From a virus, in IMG/VR virus record IMGVR_UViG_3300036715_002961, positions 24,801 to 88,800 of that record: DNA of 64,000 nucleotides; one strand, given 5' to 3'. The position numbers and the translations under genes were made by a program. This document shows, one piece after another, positions 8,619 to 16,775 of this stretch. Each line of letters starts with the position of its first letter. Position 1 is the first letter of the stretch. Under the pieces are notes generated by a model. The model saw only the letters and a list, made by a program, of their open reading frames with translations, did no database searches and had not been told where the DNA came from.

Positions 8619-8923
8619 CAGCGCCCCCCGTCCTGGGCCGCGCCCGCGTCGCGCGAGGCACCCTCACGCCCGCGTTGGGCCGCCTTGGTCAGCTCGCGAA
8701 CGACCGGTTCGAGGTCGGCGGTGACGCCGCAAATCGTGCGCAGCGCGGGCATGTCAGCATCAGGGTGTTCGGCGACGCAAACGGCGAGCGTCAGGTCGAC
8801 CGCGCCGCGGATGACAGCCTTGTTGGCGGCCGGCGAACAGGCGGGCGGAACGACCGCGATCAGCGCGGCGCCGAGAACGGAGAGAAGAGCGAAACGGAAC
8901 GGAATGGCCGGGCGATTGCACAT
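8618..8923 (-). CDS. Small exported or lipoprotein-like protein
   Basis: 101 residues from ATG 8923, with AAGGA upstream. Residues 6-25 form a signal-like hydrophobic stretch ending V-V-P-P-A-C, close to but not a textbook lipobox. The remainder is a helical, slightly acidic domain with two Cys residues. Unusual inside a head-neck gene cluster; it might be an inserted membrane accessory gene. No function is assigned. Confidence 0.6.
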   Translation of the reverse strand: MCNRPAIPFRFALLSVLGAALIAVVPPACSPAANKAVIRGAVDLTLAVCVAEHPDADMPALRTICGVTADLEPVVRELTKAAQRGREGASRDAGAAQDGGR

Positions 8924-8934
8924 GGAGAATCCTT

Positions 8935-9387
8935 TCAGAGAACGGGGACGTTGATGCCACCGGAACAGCCCTTGAGCCACTCGCGCATGTCGTAGGGATT
9001 GACCGGGCATCCCAAGAGATTCGCGAGGCCTTGCTGGGCGATTTTGTAGGTAGAGGCGAGCTTTCGAAGTCGCTTTTCGTCGACGGTAATCTCGCCAATA
9101 GACGAGATTTCGTTGAGATCGGAGTTGCAGAAAACCTGGTTCATAATGTCGTCGAGACGAGCCAGGAACTTCATGAGACGCGGCACGGAATGAATATTGA
9201 GCTGCGTCATCGAATTTTCGATCGCGAACAGCGGATGCACGAGAATCGGGACGCCGAGACCGTAGGTCGTCGCCGATGAAACGTCGAGATACCCCATGTG
9301 CTCGCGCACGCGGGATTTGGTCTCTTCGGACAGGACTGCGACTTTCGGGGGTAGTCTCGTGATGCCGCTCATGGCGCCAAAATACAC
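8935..9387 (-). CDS. Hypothetical protein in head gene cluster
   Basis: 150 residues if translation starts at GTG 9387, which has AGAGGG eight bases upstream; ATG 9372 is the alternative but lacks a ribosome site. The GTG ribosome site forms one arm of a hairpin (9391-9413). The sequence is alpha-helical with no recognised family. Position among head and neck genes suggests a structural or assembly role. Confidence 0.55.
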   Translation of the reverse strand: MYFGAMSGITRLPPKVAVLSEETKSRVREHMGYLDVSSATTYGLGVPILVHPLFAIENSMTQLNIHSVPRLMKFLARLDDIMNQVFCNSDLNEISSIGEITVDEKRLRKLASTYKIAQQGLANLLGCPVNPYDMREWLKGCSGGINVPVL

Positions 9388-9390
9388 GAA

Positions 9391-9413
9391 ACCCTCTGTC
9401 GCCTGGACAGAGG
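9391..9413 (-). terminator. Hairpin after decoration-like gene
   Basis: CCCTCTGTC/GACAGAGGG with a five-base loop, followed on the minus strand by TTTCGTGTATTTT. It may act as a terminator for 9442-9762. It also contains the ribosome site of the following gene, so it could control that gene's translation. Confidence 0.5.
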
Positions 9414-9441
9414 GTTCGGTTTTCGGAAATGCAAGAGTCGG

Positions 9442-9762
9442 TCAGGGCGCCACGGGGGAGAGCTGCACGCCTTGGGAGCGCAGCGAGTCGAGGTCGTAGG
9501 AGGCCGCGTTGACGATCTTCCCGGCGGGAAGGGTGTAAATGCAGCCATCGGCCGCGATCCGGGCGGCCGCGACGACGACGAAATCGCCGCTTTTGGGGGT
9601 GTGGTTGGGGACGAACTCGCGAACCGGAAAATCGGGCAACGCGAGATTGGGTGCGTCCTCGACGGCCGGTTGAACGTCGCTCGGAGCGACCAGCGGCGAG
9701 GCCGCTTCGTTGTCAGAGGCTGCAAGTTCTTCGACGGACATTTGAGCGCGTGCACGGGCCAT
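9442..9762 (-). CDS. Small protein after major capsid protein
   Basis: 106 residues from ATG 9762, with GAGAGG upstream. The N-terminal 40 residues are Ala/Val/Pro-rich and probably disordered. A short beta domain follows with D-F-V-V-V-A-A-A-R-I. The place directly after the major capsid gene and the size fit a capsid decoration or accessory protein, but no family is recognised. Confidence 0.5.
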   Translation of the reverse strand: MARARAQMSVEELAASDNEAASPLVAPSDVQPAVEDAPNLALPDFPVREFVPNHTPKSGDFVVVAAARIAADGCIYTLPAGKIVNAASYDLDSLRSQGVQLSPVAP

Positions 9763-9784
9763 GGGGAGAACCTCTCAGAGAAAA

Positions 9785-9818
9785 AAGGGGGCGACCGAAA
9801 CTTGGCCTCCCCCTTCAT
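9785..9818 (-). terminator. Terminator after major capsid gene
   Basis: GGGGG-A-GGCC stem pairs with GGTC-G-CCCCC and is followed by TTTTTT on the minus strand. It lies in the short gap after the major capsid gene, as expected for a very highly expressed unit. Confidence 0.6.
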
Positions 9819-9844
9819 AGCATTTGAATACCAACAGAACGAAA

Positions 9845-11245
9845 TCAGTACCCAGCGTGCTGGAGAACGATCGCGCGTTTGAAGCGCTCGGGGCCGCTCG
9901 GGGCGAGAATGTCCGACGGCGGCGTGAAGCTCGTCGTGATCGACCAGGTATGCGAGACCTTCTGCTGCATACGGTCGACCGGCGCGCGCATGATCAGGCG
10001 GATCCGGTCGGTCATGATCGCGACGCCGTTGTTGACGATGTCGAACATGCCGGTCTTGCCCGTGATGCCCGCTTCGGTCGTGAAAAGCCCCTCGTCGAGG
10101 TACTTTTCAACGAGCGCGCCCTTGCCCGTCAGGATCGTGTGCCCGATGGGAACACCGTTCGCGTTGACGATTTCGTTGCCGAGATCCGGAGCGTAGAACG
10201 ACGAGGTTCCGGTGGAGACGAGCGAGCCGGTATTGGTCGTTTCCGGCGCGTCGGTGTTGAGGAAGAACATGATCCCCGACGTCTGGCCGATGAAACCTTC
10301 GCGGTACGCGGCACCATCGGGAAGGCTCTGGTTGAGCCGCTGGTAGACGGGATCGGAGAAGATCTGTGCGTTGGTCAGCGGCGAAATGTGCGCGTGGTAG
10401 AACCCGTCGTCGTGCGGGGTGACGTTGTGGCGTCGGAGGTACGCGACCGCGTTGATCACCTGCTGGAGAAGGAACGTGTCAGTCGCCGCAATCGAGTCAA
10501 CCGACGTTCCGCCAGAGGGGCGAACGATGCGGCTCGCGTAGACGGAAACGATCGGGGAGCGAGCAACGAAGGCGGCGCCCACTGCGGCGGAGAGCAGGAG
10601 CTGACCGGGGCCGTAAACGTCGGCGGGGTCGTTGGGCGTAAACCCGATGACATAGCAGCGCTTCTTGGCTACGCCGGTCCCGACGTCGATCGGGAGCGCG
10701 TAGGTGGCAGAGACCGGCTGCGGGCGGGCGCTGACGTTCGGGAGAAGAACGTCGATGAACCCGTTGAGGGACGCGACGGCGATGGTCGTATCGGTAGCGC
10801 CGATGGCGGCGGTCGCGACCGTGTTGCCGGCGAGGTACGCCCGGAACAGATTGTTGCGCGCAATTCGGTTGACCGACATGCCGGCTTGCAGGCCCTGCTG
10901 GCGAATGTTGGTCAGGAACAGGTTCGCAGCGGCGACTGTCGAGGTCGGCATGTGCGTGTCCATCGTCGCGCCGAACTGCTGGATCCGAGCAACCCACTGC
11001 TCGTAGATCATCGGCGTCGGCAGCGGGTCTTCGCCCGGCGTCAGCGGCTTGGTCACGGCCGGGAGAAGGCCCGGACGCGACATGATGATCTCTTCACCCG
11101 CACCCGACGGGAACTCTTCCGAAACCGCTTCTGCGCGGAACTGGATCGTCGGGAAAAGGGAGTCGTGAAACGCGCGTTCGAGAGCGCCGGTCTGAATGAG
11201 ATCGGCGATCTGGGCGGGCATGATTGACGCGAGCTGATTGGCCAT
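9845..11245 (-). CDS. Major capsid protein (N4 gp56-like)
   Basis: 466 residues from ATG 11245, with GAGG seven bases upstream. The order scaffold, capsid, and the segments K-P-L-T-P-G-E-D-P followed by Q-F-G-A-T-M-D-T-H and N-R-I-A-R-N-N-L-F-R-A-Y resemble the N4 gp56/P22-type coat family with the HK97 fold. Length is typical. Terminators on both sides (11366-11396 and 9785-9818) imply its own strong expression unit. Confidence 0.82.
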   Translation of the reverse strand: MANQLASIMPAQIADLIQTGALERAFHDSLFPTIQFRAEAVSEEFPSGAGEEIIMSRPGLLPAVTKPLTPGEDPLPTPMIYEQWVARIQQFGATMDTHMPTSTVAAANLFLTNIRQQGLQAGMSVNRIARNNLFRAYLAGNTVATAAIGATDTTIAVASLNGFIDVLLPNVSARPQPVSATYALPIDVGTGVAKKRCYVIGFTPNDPADVYGPGQLLLSAAVGAAFVARSPIVSVYASRIVRPSGGTSVDSIAATDTFLLQQVINAVAYLRRHNVTPHDDGFYHAHISPLTNAQIFSDPVYQRLNQSLPDGAAYREGFIGQTSGIMFFLNTDAPETTNTGSLVSTGTSSFYAPDLGNEIVNANGVPIGHTILTGKGALVEKYLDEGLFTTEAGITGKTGMFDIVNNGVAIMTDRIRLIMRAPVDRMQQKVSHTWSITTSFTPPSDILAPSGPERFKRAIVLQHAGY

Positions 11246-11365
11246 GGGGAAACCTCGATTGATGGAAAGTTGCGTTCCCCGGAATCCACCTGTTACCGCC
11301 GGCGTCGCGTGTTGGGGTTCGCCACAGTCGCACTTTCAAAAAGATCGTGTCAAACCAGGGGCACA

Positions 11366-11396
11366 AAAAAAGAACCGCCCCGGCGAAGGGGCGGTT
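11366..11396 (-). terminator. Strong rho-independent terminator
   Basis: AACCGCCCC/GGGGCGGTT stem with a short TTCGCC loop, followed by CTTTTTTT on the minus strand. It separates the scaffold gene from the major capsid gene. Confidence 0.85.
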
Positions 11397-11402
11397 TGGA
11401 GA

Positions 11403-11416
11403 GGAACCCGGGTTCT
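11403..11416. repeat. Dispersed palindrome copy 2
   Basis: GGAACCCGGGTTCT, in the gap after the scaffold gene. Confidence 0.85.
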
Positions 11417-11423
11417 CGTCCGG

Positions 11424-12248
11424 TTAGACGGTGTAACCCTTTTGCCGCATAGCTGCGCGGAACTCCTCTTTCGAGAGTTTCCGCATGTCCACAACGCCGT
11501 TGCCACCCGCTGCGTCGACGCGGGGTTCCGCTTCGGGACCCGGGTCTTTGGGGCCGGTTTGAAGCGGGGTCTTGGGGACCTGAGGAGGGGTGTACCCCTT
11601 GGCGCGGGCGGGATGCTTGGCAATGTAGTCCTTGATGAAGGAATTTACCGCTTTGCGTCCAGATCCGGCCTGGTAGGCATCAGGGTTCCGCTTGATGTCG
11701 CGAGCGAGCTTGTCGGCGACGACGTCGTGGTACTCAGGGTCGACGACCGCTTCGAGGGCCGATTTGACCAGGAACGCGCCCGCGCGTTCAGCCGCTCGGA
11801 TCTCGACGCGCTCGACGCGGGCTTCGGCCTGCTCGCGAAGCTTGCGCTCGCTTGCCAGCTCTTCGCGCCTCCGCTCGTCTTCGGAGAGCTTGGCTTTGCG
11901 GTTTTCTTCTTCGCGAGCGCGAAGGGTTTTGAGTTCCTCTTGGCTCGCTTTGATGGCTTCGACGTCGTCGGTGCCGAACAGCTCGCGGAGCTGCGCCTTG
12001 GACGCGCGCGCGAGGCGAGCCGCGAATTTCTTTTTCGAGAGCTGAATGACTTGATCGCCTTCGAGATCATCGTCGTCATCGTCGCTCTCGCCGCTCGTCG
12101 TGCCCGCGGGAGCGGTCGAGGGGGAAGCCGCCGGCGGCGCAGCGGGCGCGGGTGGGGAGGGGGAGGGGGGCGAACCAGCCGCCGGGGGCGTCGCGGGGGC
12201 CGCGGGCTCGGTCGGCTGATTCGGGTCGGTCGGGGAGAGTTGCGCCAT
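11424..12248 (-). CDS. Capsid scaffold protein
   Basis: 274 residues from ATG 12248. A Pro/Ala-rich disordered N-terminus and an acidic D-D-D-D-D-L-E-G-D segment lead into a long charged coiled coil around residues 80-165. A basic C-terminal helix follows. This architecture, directly upstream of the major capsid gene, is that of a phage scaffolding protein that nucleates procapsids and is then removed. No protease domain is visible in it. Confidence 0.78.
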   Translation of the reverse strand: MAQLSPTDPNQPTEPAAPATPPAAGSPPSPSPPAPAAPPAASPSTAPAGTTSGESDDDDDDLEGDQVIQLSKKKFAARLARASKAQLRELFGTDDVEAIKASQEELKTLRAREEENRKAKLSEDERRREELASERKLREQAEARVERVEIRAAERAGAFLVKSALEAVVDPEYHDVVADKLARDIKRNPDAYQAGSGRKAVNSFIKDYIAKHPARAKGYTPPQVPKTPLQTGPKDPGPEAEPRVDAAGGNGVVDMRKLSKEEFRAAMRQKGYTV

Positions 12249-12263
12249 TTTTGAGGTCCTAGG

Positions 12264-12941
12264 TCAGATGATCGGGGAGACGGCCGCGAGCTGCGTCGGA
12301 AGCGACGTCGCCCGGTCGACCGCGAGCTTGACCGTCGCCTTTGTCACGGCGTCGGCGCCCGCGAAGGTAATCGTCGTCTTAGCCAAATTCAAGCGAGCTT
12401 GACCGGCGGCCGGCACCCCAGCACCGGGGGCGAGGACGATCTTTCGACCGGCCGCAGTCCCGACGTCTGCGTTGACTTCCTCGGCGAGGATCGTCGAACC
12501 CGCGTAGGCCGCGGGGAGCGTCAGAACATTGGCCACAACGGGGCCGGTGTATTCGACCACGTCGTGCTGTTCGGGGACGTAGAGAACGTCGACGTTGGTC
12601 TGGGCGTCGGCGGCGAGAAACGCAATATCGCCCGACGGCGTGATGGCCGCCTGCCCGGTCGCCGGGGTCGTTCCGAACCCCACGATCGTCATTTCGCCGG
12701 GGACTCCGCCCGCGAGAACCGTCACGCGGAGAAGCGACGCGGCCTTCGCGTCGTCGGGGAGTTTGATCGTTTGAAGCGTCGTGAGGCTCGACGGATCGGC
12801 CGCCGGGGTCGCACCGCGAATGACAGTCGGAAGGGACAAGAGAAGCGAGCCGAACTGAATGAACTTGAGGAGGTCGGCGACCTGCCCCGCGGTGATTCGG
12901 TTGGCGACACTCTTGAGGCTGTTTGCGAGAAGATTGATCAT
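12264..12941 (-). CDS. Putative capsid-associated structural protein
   Basis: 225 residues from ATG 12941. After an approximately 45-residue helical start, the sequence is beta-rich with many Ala/Thr/Val repeats and T-L-Q-T-I-K-L-P-D-D. This composition is typical of decoration or minor head proteins. Located upstream of the scaffold. Family not recognised. Confidence 0.55.
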   Translation of the reverse strand: MINLLANSLKSVANRITAGQVADLLKFIQFGSLLLSLPTVIRGATPAADPSSLTTLQTIKLPDDAKAASLLRVTVLAGGVPGEMTIVGFGTTPATGQAAITPSGDIAFLAADAQTNVDVLYVPEQHDVVEYTGPVVANVLTLPAAYAGSTILAEEVNADVGTAAGRKIVLAPGAGVPAAGQARLNLAKTTITFAGADAVTKATVKLAVDRATSLPTQLAAVSPII

Positions 12942-12956
12942 GATCCGAGGGTCCTT

Positions 12957-13340
12957 TCAGAGATTGCCGCTGGCGCAGAACTCGGCGCTAGCGACGCCCA
13001 TGACTTCGGCGAGAACCACTCGGTTGGACGAGGGGAACGTCGCGAAAAAGAGGGTATCGACGGCGAACGTCGCGGTCGAATTGTCCTTGTACGTCAAACG
13101 CAGCACCAGAGGGCTCGAGCATTTGAGGTAAAAGAAATCGGCTTCTTTGACGCTCAGCGGGCCGACCACGGGGAGGGGCACGAACGCCACGGCCGATGAA
13201 ACAGAAGCGGCGCCAGTCTGCCGAGAGCCAGACGGTTGCACCAGCTCGAAGGGAAGGTTCGCGATGGAGGCTGTCGGGCTGCACGAGTCAACCGCGCCGC
13301 CGCCGATGACGACGGCCCCGCGCATGACGACCGATTCCAT
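12957..13340 (-). CDS. Putative virion protein, beta-rich
   Basis: 127 residues from ATG 13340, whose ATGA overlaps the stop of the preceding gene; ATG 13325 is an alternative. Short beta strands and Ser/Val-rich composition suggest a small structural subunit, such as a head fibre or decoration protein. No family recognised. Confidence 0.55.
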   Translation of the reverse strand: MESVVMRGAVVIGGGAVDSCSPTASIANLPFELVQPSGSRQTGAASVSSAVAFVPLPVVGPLSVKEADFFYLKCSSPLVLRLTYKDNSTATFAVDTLFFATFPSSNRVVLAEVMGVASAEFCASGNL

Positions 13341-13537
13341 CAGCCGCCGCCGTTGAGTTTGAACGGCGTGTTGGTCGCGCCGCGCGGGGTCGGCGGGTTG
13401 ATGATCAGGCGGATGCCGCCCGGCGGGATCGTCTCAGGGTTCGGACCTTGCGGCGACGAAACGGGACACGAGTTGCGCGTGGGAGCGGGGGCGGGGGTCG
13501 ACGAGGACGGGGAACCGCCGAAGGGGAGATTGCTCAT
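13340..13537 (-). CDS. Proline-rich small protein
   Basis: 65 residues from ATG 13537, with a strong GAGGTG ribosome site. Almost entirely Pro/Ser/Gly with no predicted fold, ending F-K-L-N-G-G-G. It overlaps the next gene by four bases and is translated with it. Probably a flexible linker or capsid accessory; function unknown. Confidence 0.55.
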   Translation of the reverse strand: MSNLPFGGSPSSSTPAPAPTRNSCPVSSPQGPNPETIPPGGIRLIINPPTPRGATNTPFKLNGGG

Positions 13538-13541
13538 GATT

Positions 13542-13730
13542 TCACCTCAATACGAAGGATTTGGGGGGAGTTGCGATGGGAAGGCGTGGGAGCGTGGGAG
13601 GATGATTTGGCGTCGTGTCGACGCGTTCGCCCGCGACTCTCGGGTCGATTTTGGAGACCGGGGCGGTCGGCATTTTAGGAGCGCCCGCGGGGACGGGCGG
13701 CGAAGTGATTTTGAACGGGGGTTTCGCCAC
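13542..13730 (-). CDS. Possible proline-rich ORF
   Basis: 62 codons from a GTG at 13730 fill the 200-base gap between the MuF gene and the next gene. The composition, Pro/Val/Thr-rich, resembles the neighbour at 13340-13537. There is no convincing ribosome site and the frame stays open upstream into the MuF gene, so it may be chance. Reported at low confidence so that the gap is not left blank. Confidence 0.3.
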   Translation of the reverse strand: MAKPPFKITSPPVPAGAPKMPTAPVSKIDPRVAGERVDTTPNHPPTLPRLPIATPPKSFVLR

Positions 13731-13743
13731 GCGGCGACGATAC

Positions 13744-13759
13744 GGGAACCCGGGTTCTA
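13744..13759. repeat. Dispersed palindrome copy 3
   Basis: GGGAACCCGGGTTCTA, overlapping the MuF stop codon. Confidence 0.85.
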
Positions 13760-14785
13760 TCGGCGCCGCCCCGCTCCAATTTCGGATCGGGGGACGGTCG
13801 AGAGCAGGGGTCGCGGGGGAGGCGAGCCCTTGCGACCTTCGCTTCGCCAGCGCGCGAGAACCTCGGCGTCGGTTCGAGGGGTCAGGTACTTGGGTAACGG
13901 CCAAGTAATTTTGTGCAGAACGACGATCTCGCGGTCGTTCGGTCGCGCGGGTGGATTTTCGATTTTCCCTTGCCACGTGTCGAACGACTCGCCGATGCGG
14001 CGGATTTGTCCATGCACTGCGTAGGAGTCGGCCGAGGTTCGATCGTCAAACGTAGCACTGAGGATCCGAAGCAGTTTCCCGCCGCCGACTTGCCGACCGA
14101 CCTCTTCGTGAGTCTCGGCCGCGGCGCGGTTATAGGCACCCATGGTCTCGGTGCGAACAATCCGCTCGGCCCAATAGCGCGGCGACTCTTGCAAAAATGG
14201 CGACTCGGCCGTGATGTCGCGTTCCATGTCGGACCAGCTTTTGCGCTGGATCACTCCCTGCTGGAGACGCGCTTCAAACTGGCCGATGACGCCGGTCCCA
14301 TATCGCTCCAAAATGCCGGCTTTCGCGCGGTGGGTTTCGTCGAGGCCGTTGCGCGCCCCTTCGCCCGACGTTCCGAGGCGCTGTAGGATGGAGGCTCGCG
14401 CGCCCTCGCTTGCTACGTCGAGGGCTTTTGCCTCGTTGAACGCCAGCGGCTGGACGATCCCGGCGAAGCTCGTCTCGGCGACGTTTAGGTAGGTTTGCGT
14501 GTGGTCGACGGCGGCGGCCGCGGCTTGCTCGCCATTTTCGAGGACGACGGCCGCAATGGCTGGTTGGAGATCGCGAAGAACCGCACGCACCTGGACGAGC
14601 GCGGTGTTCATTTGCTCCAGGGTGAAGGTACCAGCGCCGCGACCGCCGCGCGTGTAGCGCGCGATGCGCACTTCGAGTTCGGCCTGCGAATCCCGCAAGA
14701 TCCCCAGCAAACGCTGACGCCCGACTGTCTCAGACAGTCGGGCCGCTTGCATCTGGTTCAATCGCATAACCTCGAAGGGCGTCAA
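13757..14785 (-). CDS. MuF-type head morphogenesis protein
   Basis: 342 residues from TTG 14785, chosen because TTGA overlaps the portal stop by four bases and GAGG lies upstream; ATG 14766 is the alternative. The C-terminal half carries R-I-V-R-T-E-T-M-G-A-Y-N-R-A and a later H-G-Q-I-R-R-I-G-E-S-F-D, the hallmark of SPP1 gp7/Mu F minor head proteins. These proteins ride in the capsid and assist head assembly or DNA ejection. The TAG stop lies in one of the dispersed GGAACCCGGGTTC repeats. Confidence 0.85.
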   Translation of the reverse strand: MTPFEVMRLNQMQAARLSETVGRQRLLGILRDSQAELEVRIARYTRGGRGAGTFTLEQMNTALVQVRAVLRDLQPAIAAVVLENGEQAAAAAVDHTQTYLNVAETSFAGIVQPLAFNEAKALDVASEGARASILQRLGTSGEGARNGLDETHRAKAGILERYGTGVIGQFEARLQQGVIQRKSWSDMERDITAESPFLQESPRYWAERIVRTETMGAYNRAAAETHEEVGRQVGGGKLLRILSATFDDRTSADSYAVHGQIRRIGESFDTWQGKIENPPARPNDREIVVLHKITWPLPKYLTPRTDAEVLARWRSEGRKGSPPPRPLLSTVPRSEIGAGRRR

Positions 14786-16503
14786 ATTTCGTCGTCCTCT
14801 TCGTCGTCCTCTTCATCGCCGGCCGCGGGCGGAGCATGCGCGCCTGGCTTGGGCGTTTCAAACGGGGGGAACATGCCCGCCGCCTCTTCGGCCGCAGCCG
14901 CCTTTTCCTTGGCAGCTTGCGCGTTGATGCGCTCCCATTCTTTGACGGGGTCGAGGCCGAGCTGGCGGGCCATGACCTCGGATGCGCCTTGCTTCGAAAC
15001 GAATGCCTTGCCGCCGGTGCTCGTCTGCAACGTCATGGCCGTCGCGCTTTGGTCCGCGGGGGTCGGCGGGAAGTAGTCGGGCCAAATGAGGTCGAGTTCT
15101 TCAGATTTCCCAGGGTTGCGCTCGACGTATTGAACCTGCTTTTGAACGGTCCCATCGGGAAGCGCGATGTCGGTTTCAACCACGCGCGGGGGCATCATCG
15201 TCGAGAGGCGCGCTTCGACCTGCATACCGTCGCGTTGAACGAGGATAGTTTTTCCGGCGTTCGCCCGGGCGACTTTCAGCATGTTCTGGACGATGTTTTT
15301 GATCGATCGCCCGTATTGCGTGCGAAGAATGTCGCATTGAGCCAGCATCGGCGCATAGATCGCGCGGATGGCGACAGACGACATGCCTTGAGCGGCGAGC
15401 TGCTCGGCGTCTGGGATAACGCAGGCGGTGCATTCGAGAATTTGAGAGCGAATCGTCGCGACCTGCTTCGCGCCCGCTTCGATGGAAGTTCCTGAAAGTT
15501 CCAGGTATTCCGCCGACCCGCTTTCGCCGACAATCAACGCGTTGTCTGAGCCTTTCTTGATGCCTCCACGGGAGACTTCTTCGGGGTCCATGCCGAGGAC
15601 AAGAGTAGGATCCGAGTTCTTCGTCGCGCCGTAGGTCGTGGTCGAGTTCAGCGCGTCGAGCGAGTCAAACTGCGACCACATGTTCTCGTAGTCCGATTGA
15701 CCGTCGACGCCTTTCGCGGGAATGTTCTGGATCCATTCCATGTGCGTAATGCCGTCTTTGTGCTCGACGGTTCGCTCGACGTCGACAACCCATTCGGGCA
15801 TTTTGCCCGCTTCGGCCGGAACGGTCTTGAAGATAATGTCGGCGTCGGGAGTCCAGTCGCGGCGGTACCAGTAGGGGATCTCGGCAAACTCGCGTCCGTT
15901 CCAGCCAGTCTTGTGAATGACGTAGACCTCGGAAACGTGCCGCAACATCAGCTTGTTTCGATCACGCCACGAATGGACGAACAGGTTCTTCGCTTGATGG
16001 GTTTCAAAGCGAGGAACTCCGTTGTCGTAGCACCAGGAAATCGCCGCGGTGCCGGAGTTTCCACCGTACATGCGACATTGAATCATCGCGTGAGCCAGCT
16101 CACCGAACTTGGCGATGGCGCTGGCGAAATCCGTTGCTTCCGCATCGCCCGGGGCCAATAACGACGGGAACCGGCCGTCGGAAAAGAGCAAGGCCGTGAA
16201 TGCGTCGACGATCTTTTTGGGCAGGCGGTAGGGAGCTGAGGGTCGGCGGTCGAGGATCGGGACCGTAAACGGCGCGGGGGCCGACGCGGACAACGGCGAA
16301 GAACGGTCGGTGACGGCGCACCCTTCGATGTTGTAGGCCTTGTGGTCGTGTTGCTTACCCTCGTAGAAACTCTCTTTGAAGGCAAGGTTCGTGTAGCGCT
16401 GACCAGAGAGGATCACGCTCGGGTTGAACGACGATTCGCTGTTTGAACCGGTCGTCGAGAAGTTGATCGGGTTTTGGGGGGAGTCGACCGGAAAATTGCT
16501 CAT
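14782..16503 (-). CDS. Portal protein
   Basis: 573 residues from ATG 16503, overlapping the previous gene by four bases. Features: a long N-terminal arm, an alpha/beta core with W-C-Y-D-N-G-V-P-R-F and V-H-K-T-G-W-N-G, and an alpha-helical stem around residues 340-420. The C-terminus is very acidic. Length and arrangement match dodecameric portals of the SPP1-like class, with MuF protein directly downstream. It is the DNA entry ring and the docking site for terminase. Confidence 0.8.
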   Translation of the reverse strand: MSNFPVDSPQNPINFSTTGSNSESSFNPSVILSGQRYTNLAFKESFYEGKQHDHKAYNIEGCAVTDRSSPLSASAPAPFTVPILDRRPSAPYRLPKKIVDAFTALLFSDGRFPSLLAPGDAEATDFASAIAKFGELAHAMIQCRMYGGNSGTAAISWCYDNGVPRFETHQAKNLFVHSWRDRNKLMLRHVSEVYVIHKTGWNGREFAEIPYWYRRDWTPDADIIFKTVPAEAGKMPEWVVDVERTVEHKDGITHMEWIQNIPAKGVDGQSDYENMWSQFDSLDALNSTTTYGATKNSDPTLVLGMDPEEVSRGGIKKGSDNALIVGESGSAEYLELSGTSIEAGAKQVATIRSQILECTACVIPDAEQLAAQGMSSVAIRAIYAPMLAQCDILRTQYGRSIKNIVQNMLKVARANAGKTILVQRDGMQVEARLSTMMPPRVVETDIALPDGTVQKQVQYVERNPGKSEELDLIWPDYFPPTPADQSATAMTLQTSTGGKAFVSKQGASEVMARQLGLDPVKEWERINAQAAKEKAAAAEEAAGMFPPFETPKPGAHAPPAAGDEEDDEEDDEI

Positions 16504-16763
16504 CGGATACCTCGCGCCGCGAGACTACCGTCGAGAGGACCGTCGTGGGAGGGGGGCGGCCCATTATCAGCCGAGGGCCGCTTGACGAGCATCGCCGCCG
16601 CTTCGGGCGTGACGACTTGCGACGACGAGCACCAGGCCGGATCGTCGTCTTCGTCCTCAGGGGAACCTGGGTTCCCCTCATGGGCCTCAAATTGAGAAAC
16701 GCGCTCGACGACCGCCTTAGCGATCATGAGCGCGAATCGGCGAATCGTAAGTCGGATTTGCAT
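16500..16763 (-). CDS. Small protein upstream of portal
   Basis: 87 residues from ATG 16763. Helical N-terminus, then an acidic, probably disordered tail that includes a variant copy of the dispersed palindrome (16660-16677, encoding N-P-G-S). Its start codon lies in a perfect 12-base hairpin. An internal ATG at 16727 is an alternative start. ATGA overlap with the portal supports expression. No family recognised. Confidence 0.5.
   Translation of the reverse strand: MQIRLTIRRFALMIAKAVVERVSQFEAHEGNPGSPEDEDDDPAWCSSSQVVTPEAAAMLVKRPSADNGPPPSHDGPLDGSLAARGIR
16660..16677. repeat. Dispersed palindrome variant copy 4
   Basis: GGGGAACCTGGGTTCCCC, one base off the exact motif, inside the gene at 16500-16763. 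Confidence 0.75.
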
Positions 16764-16773
16764 CCGACTTACG
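16746..16773 (-). promoter_or_regulatory. Hairpin enclosing start codon
   Basis: CGTAAGTCGGAT and its exact complement flank a four-base loop, and the ATG of 16500-16763 falls at the loop edge. Such a structure would hinder initiation. It has no T-tract, so it is not a usual terminator. Confidence 0.5.
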
Positions 16774-16775
16774 TA

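Noticed and set aside
9824-11227. A 467-codon plus-strand ORF over the major capsid gene
   Set aside because: Same artefact of high GC; the minus-strand frame is a coherent major capsid protein with a ribosome site and flanking terminators.
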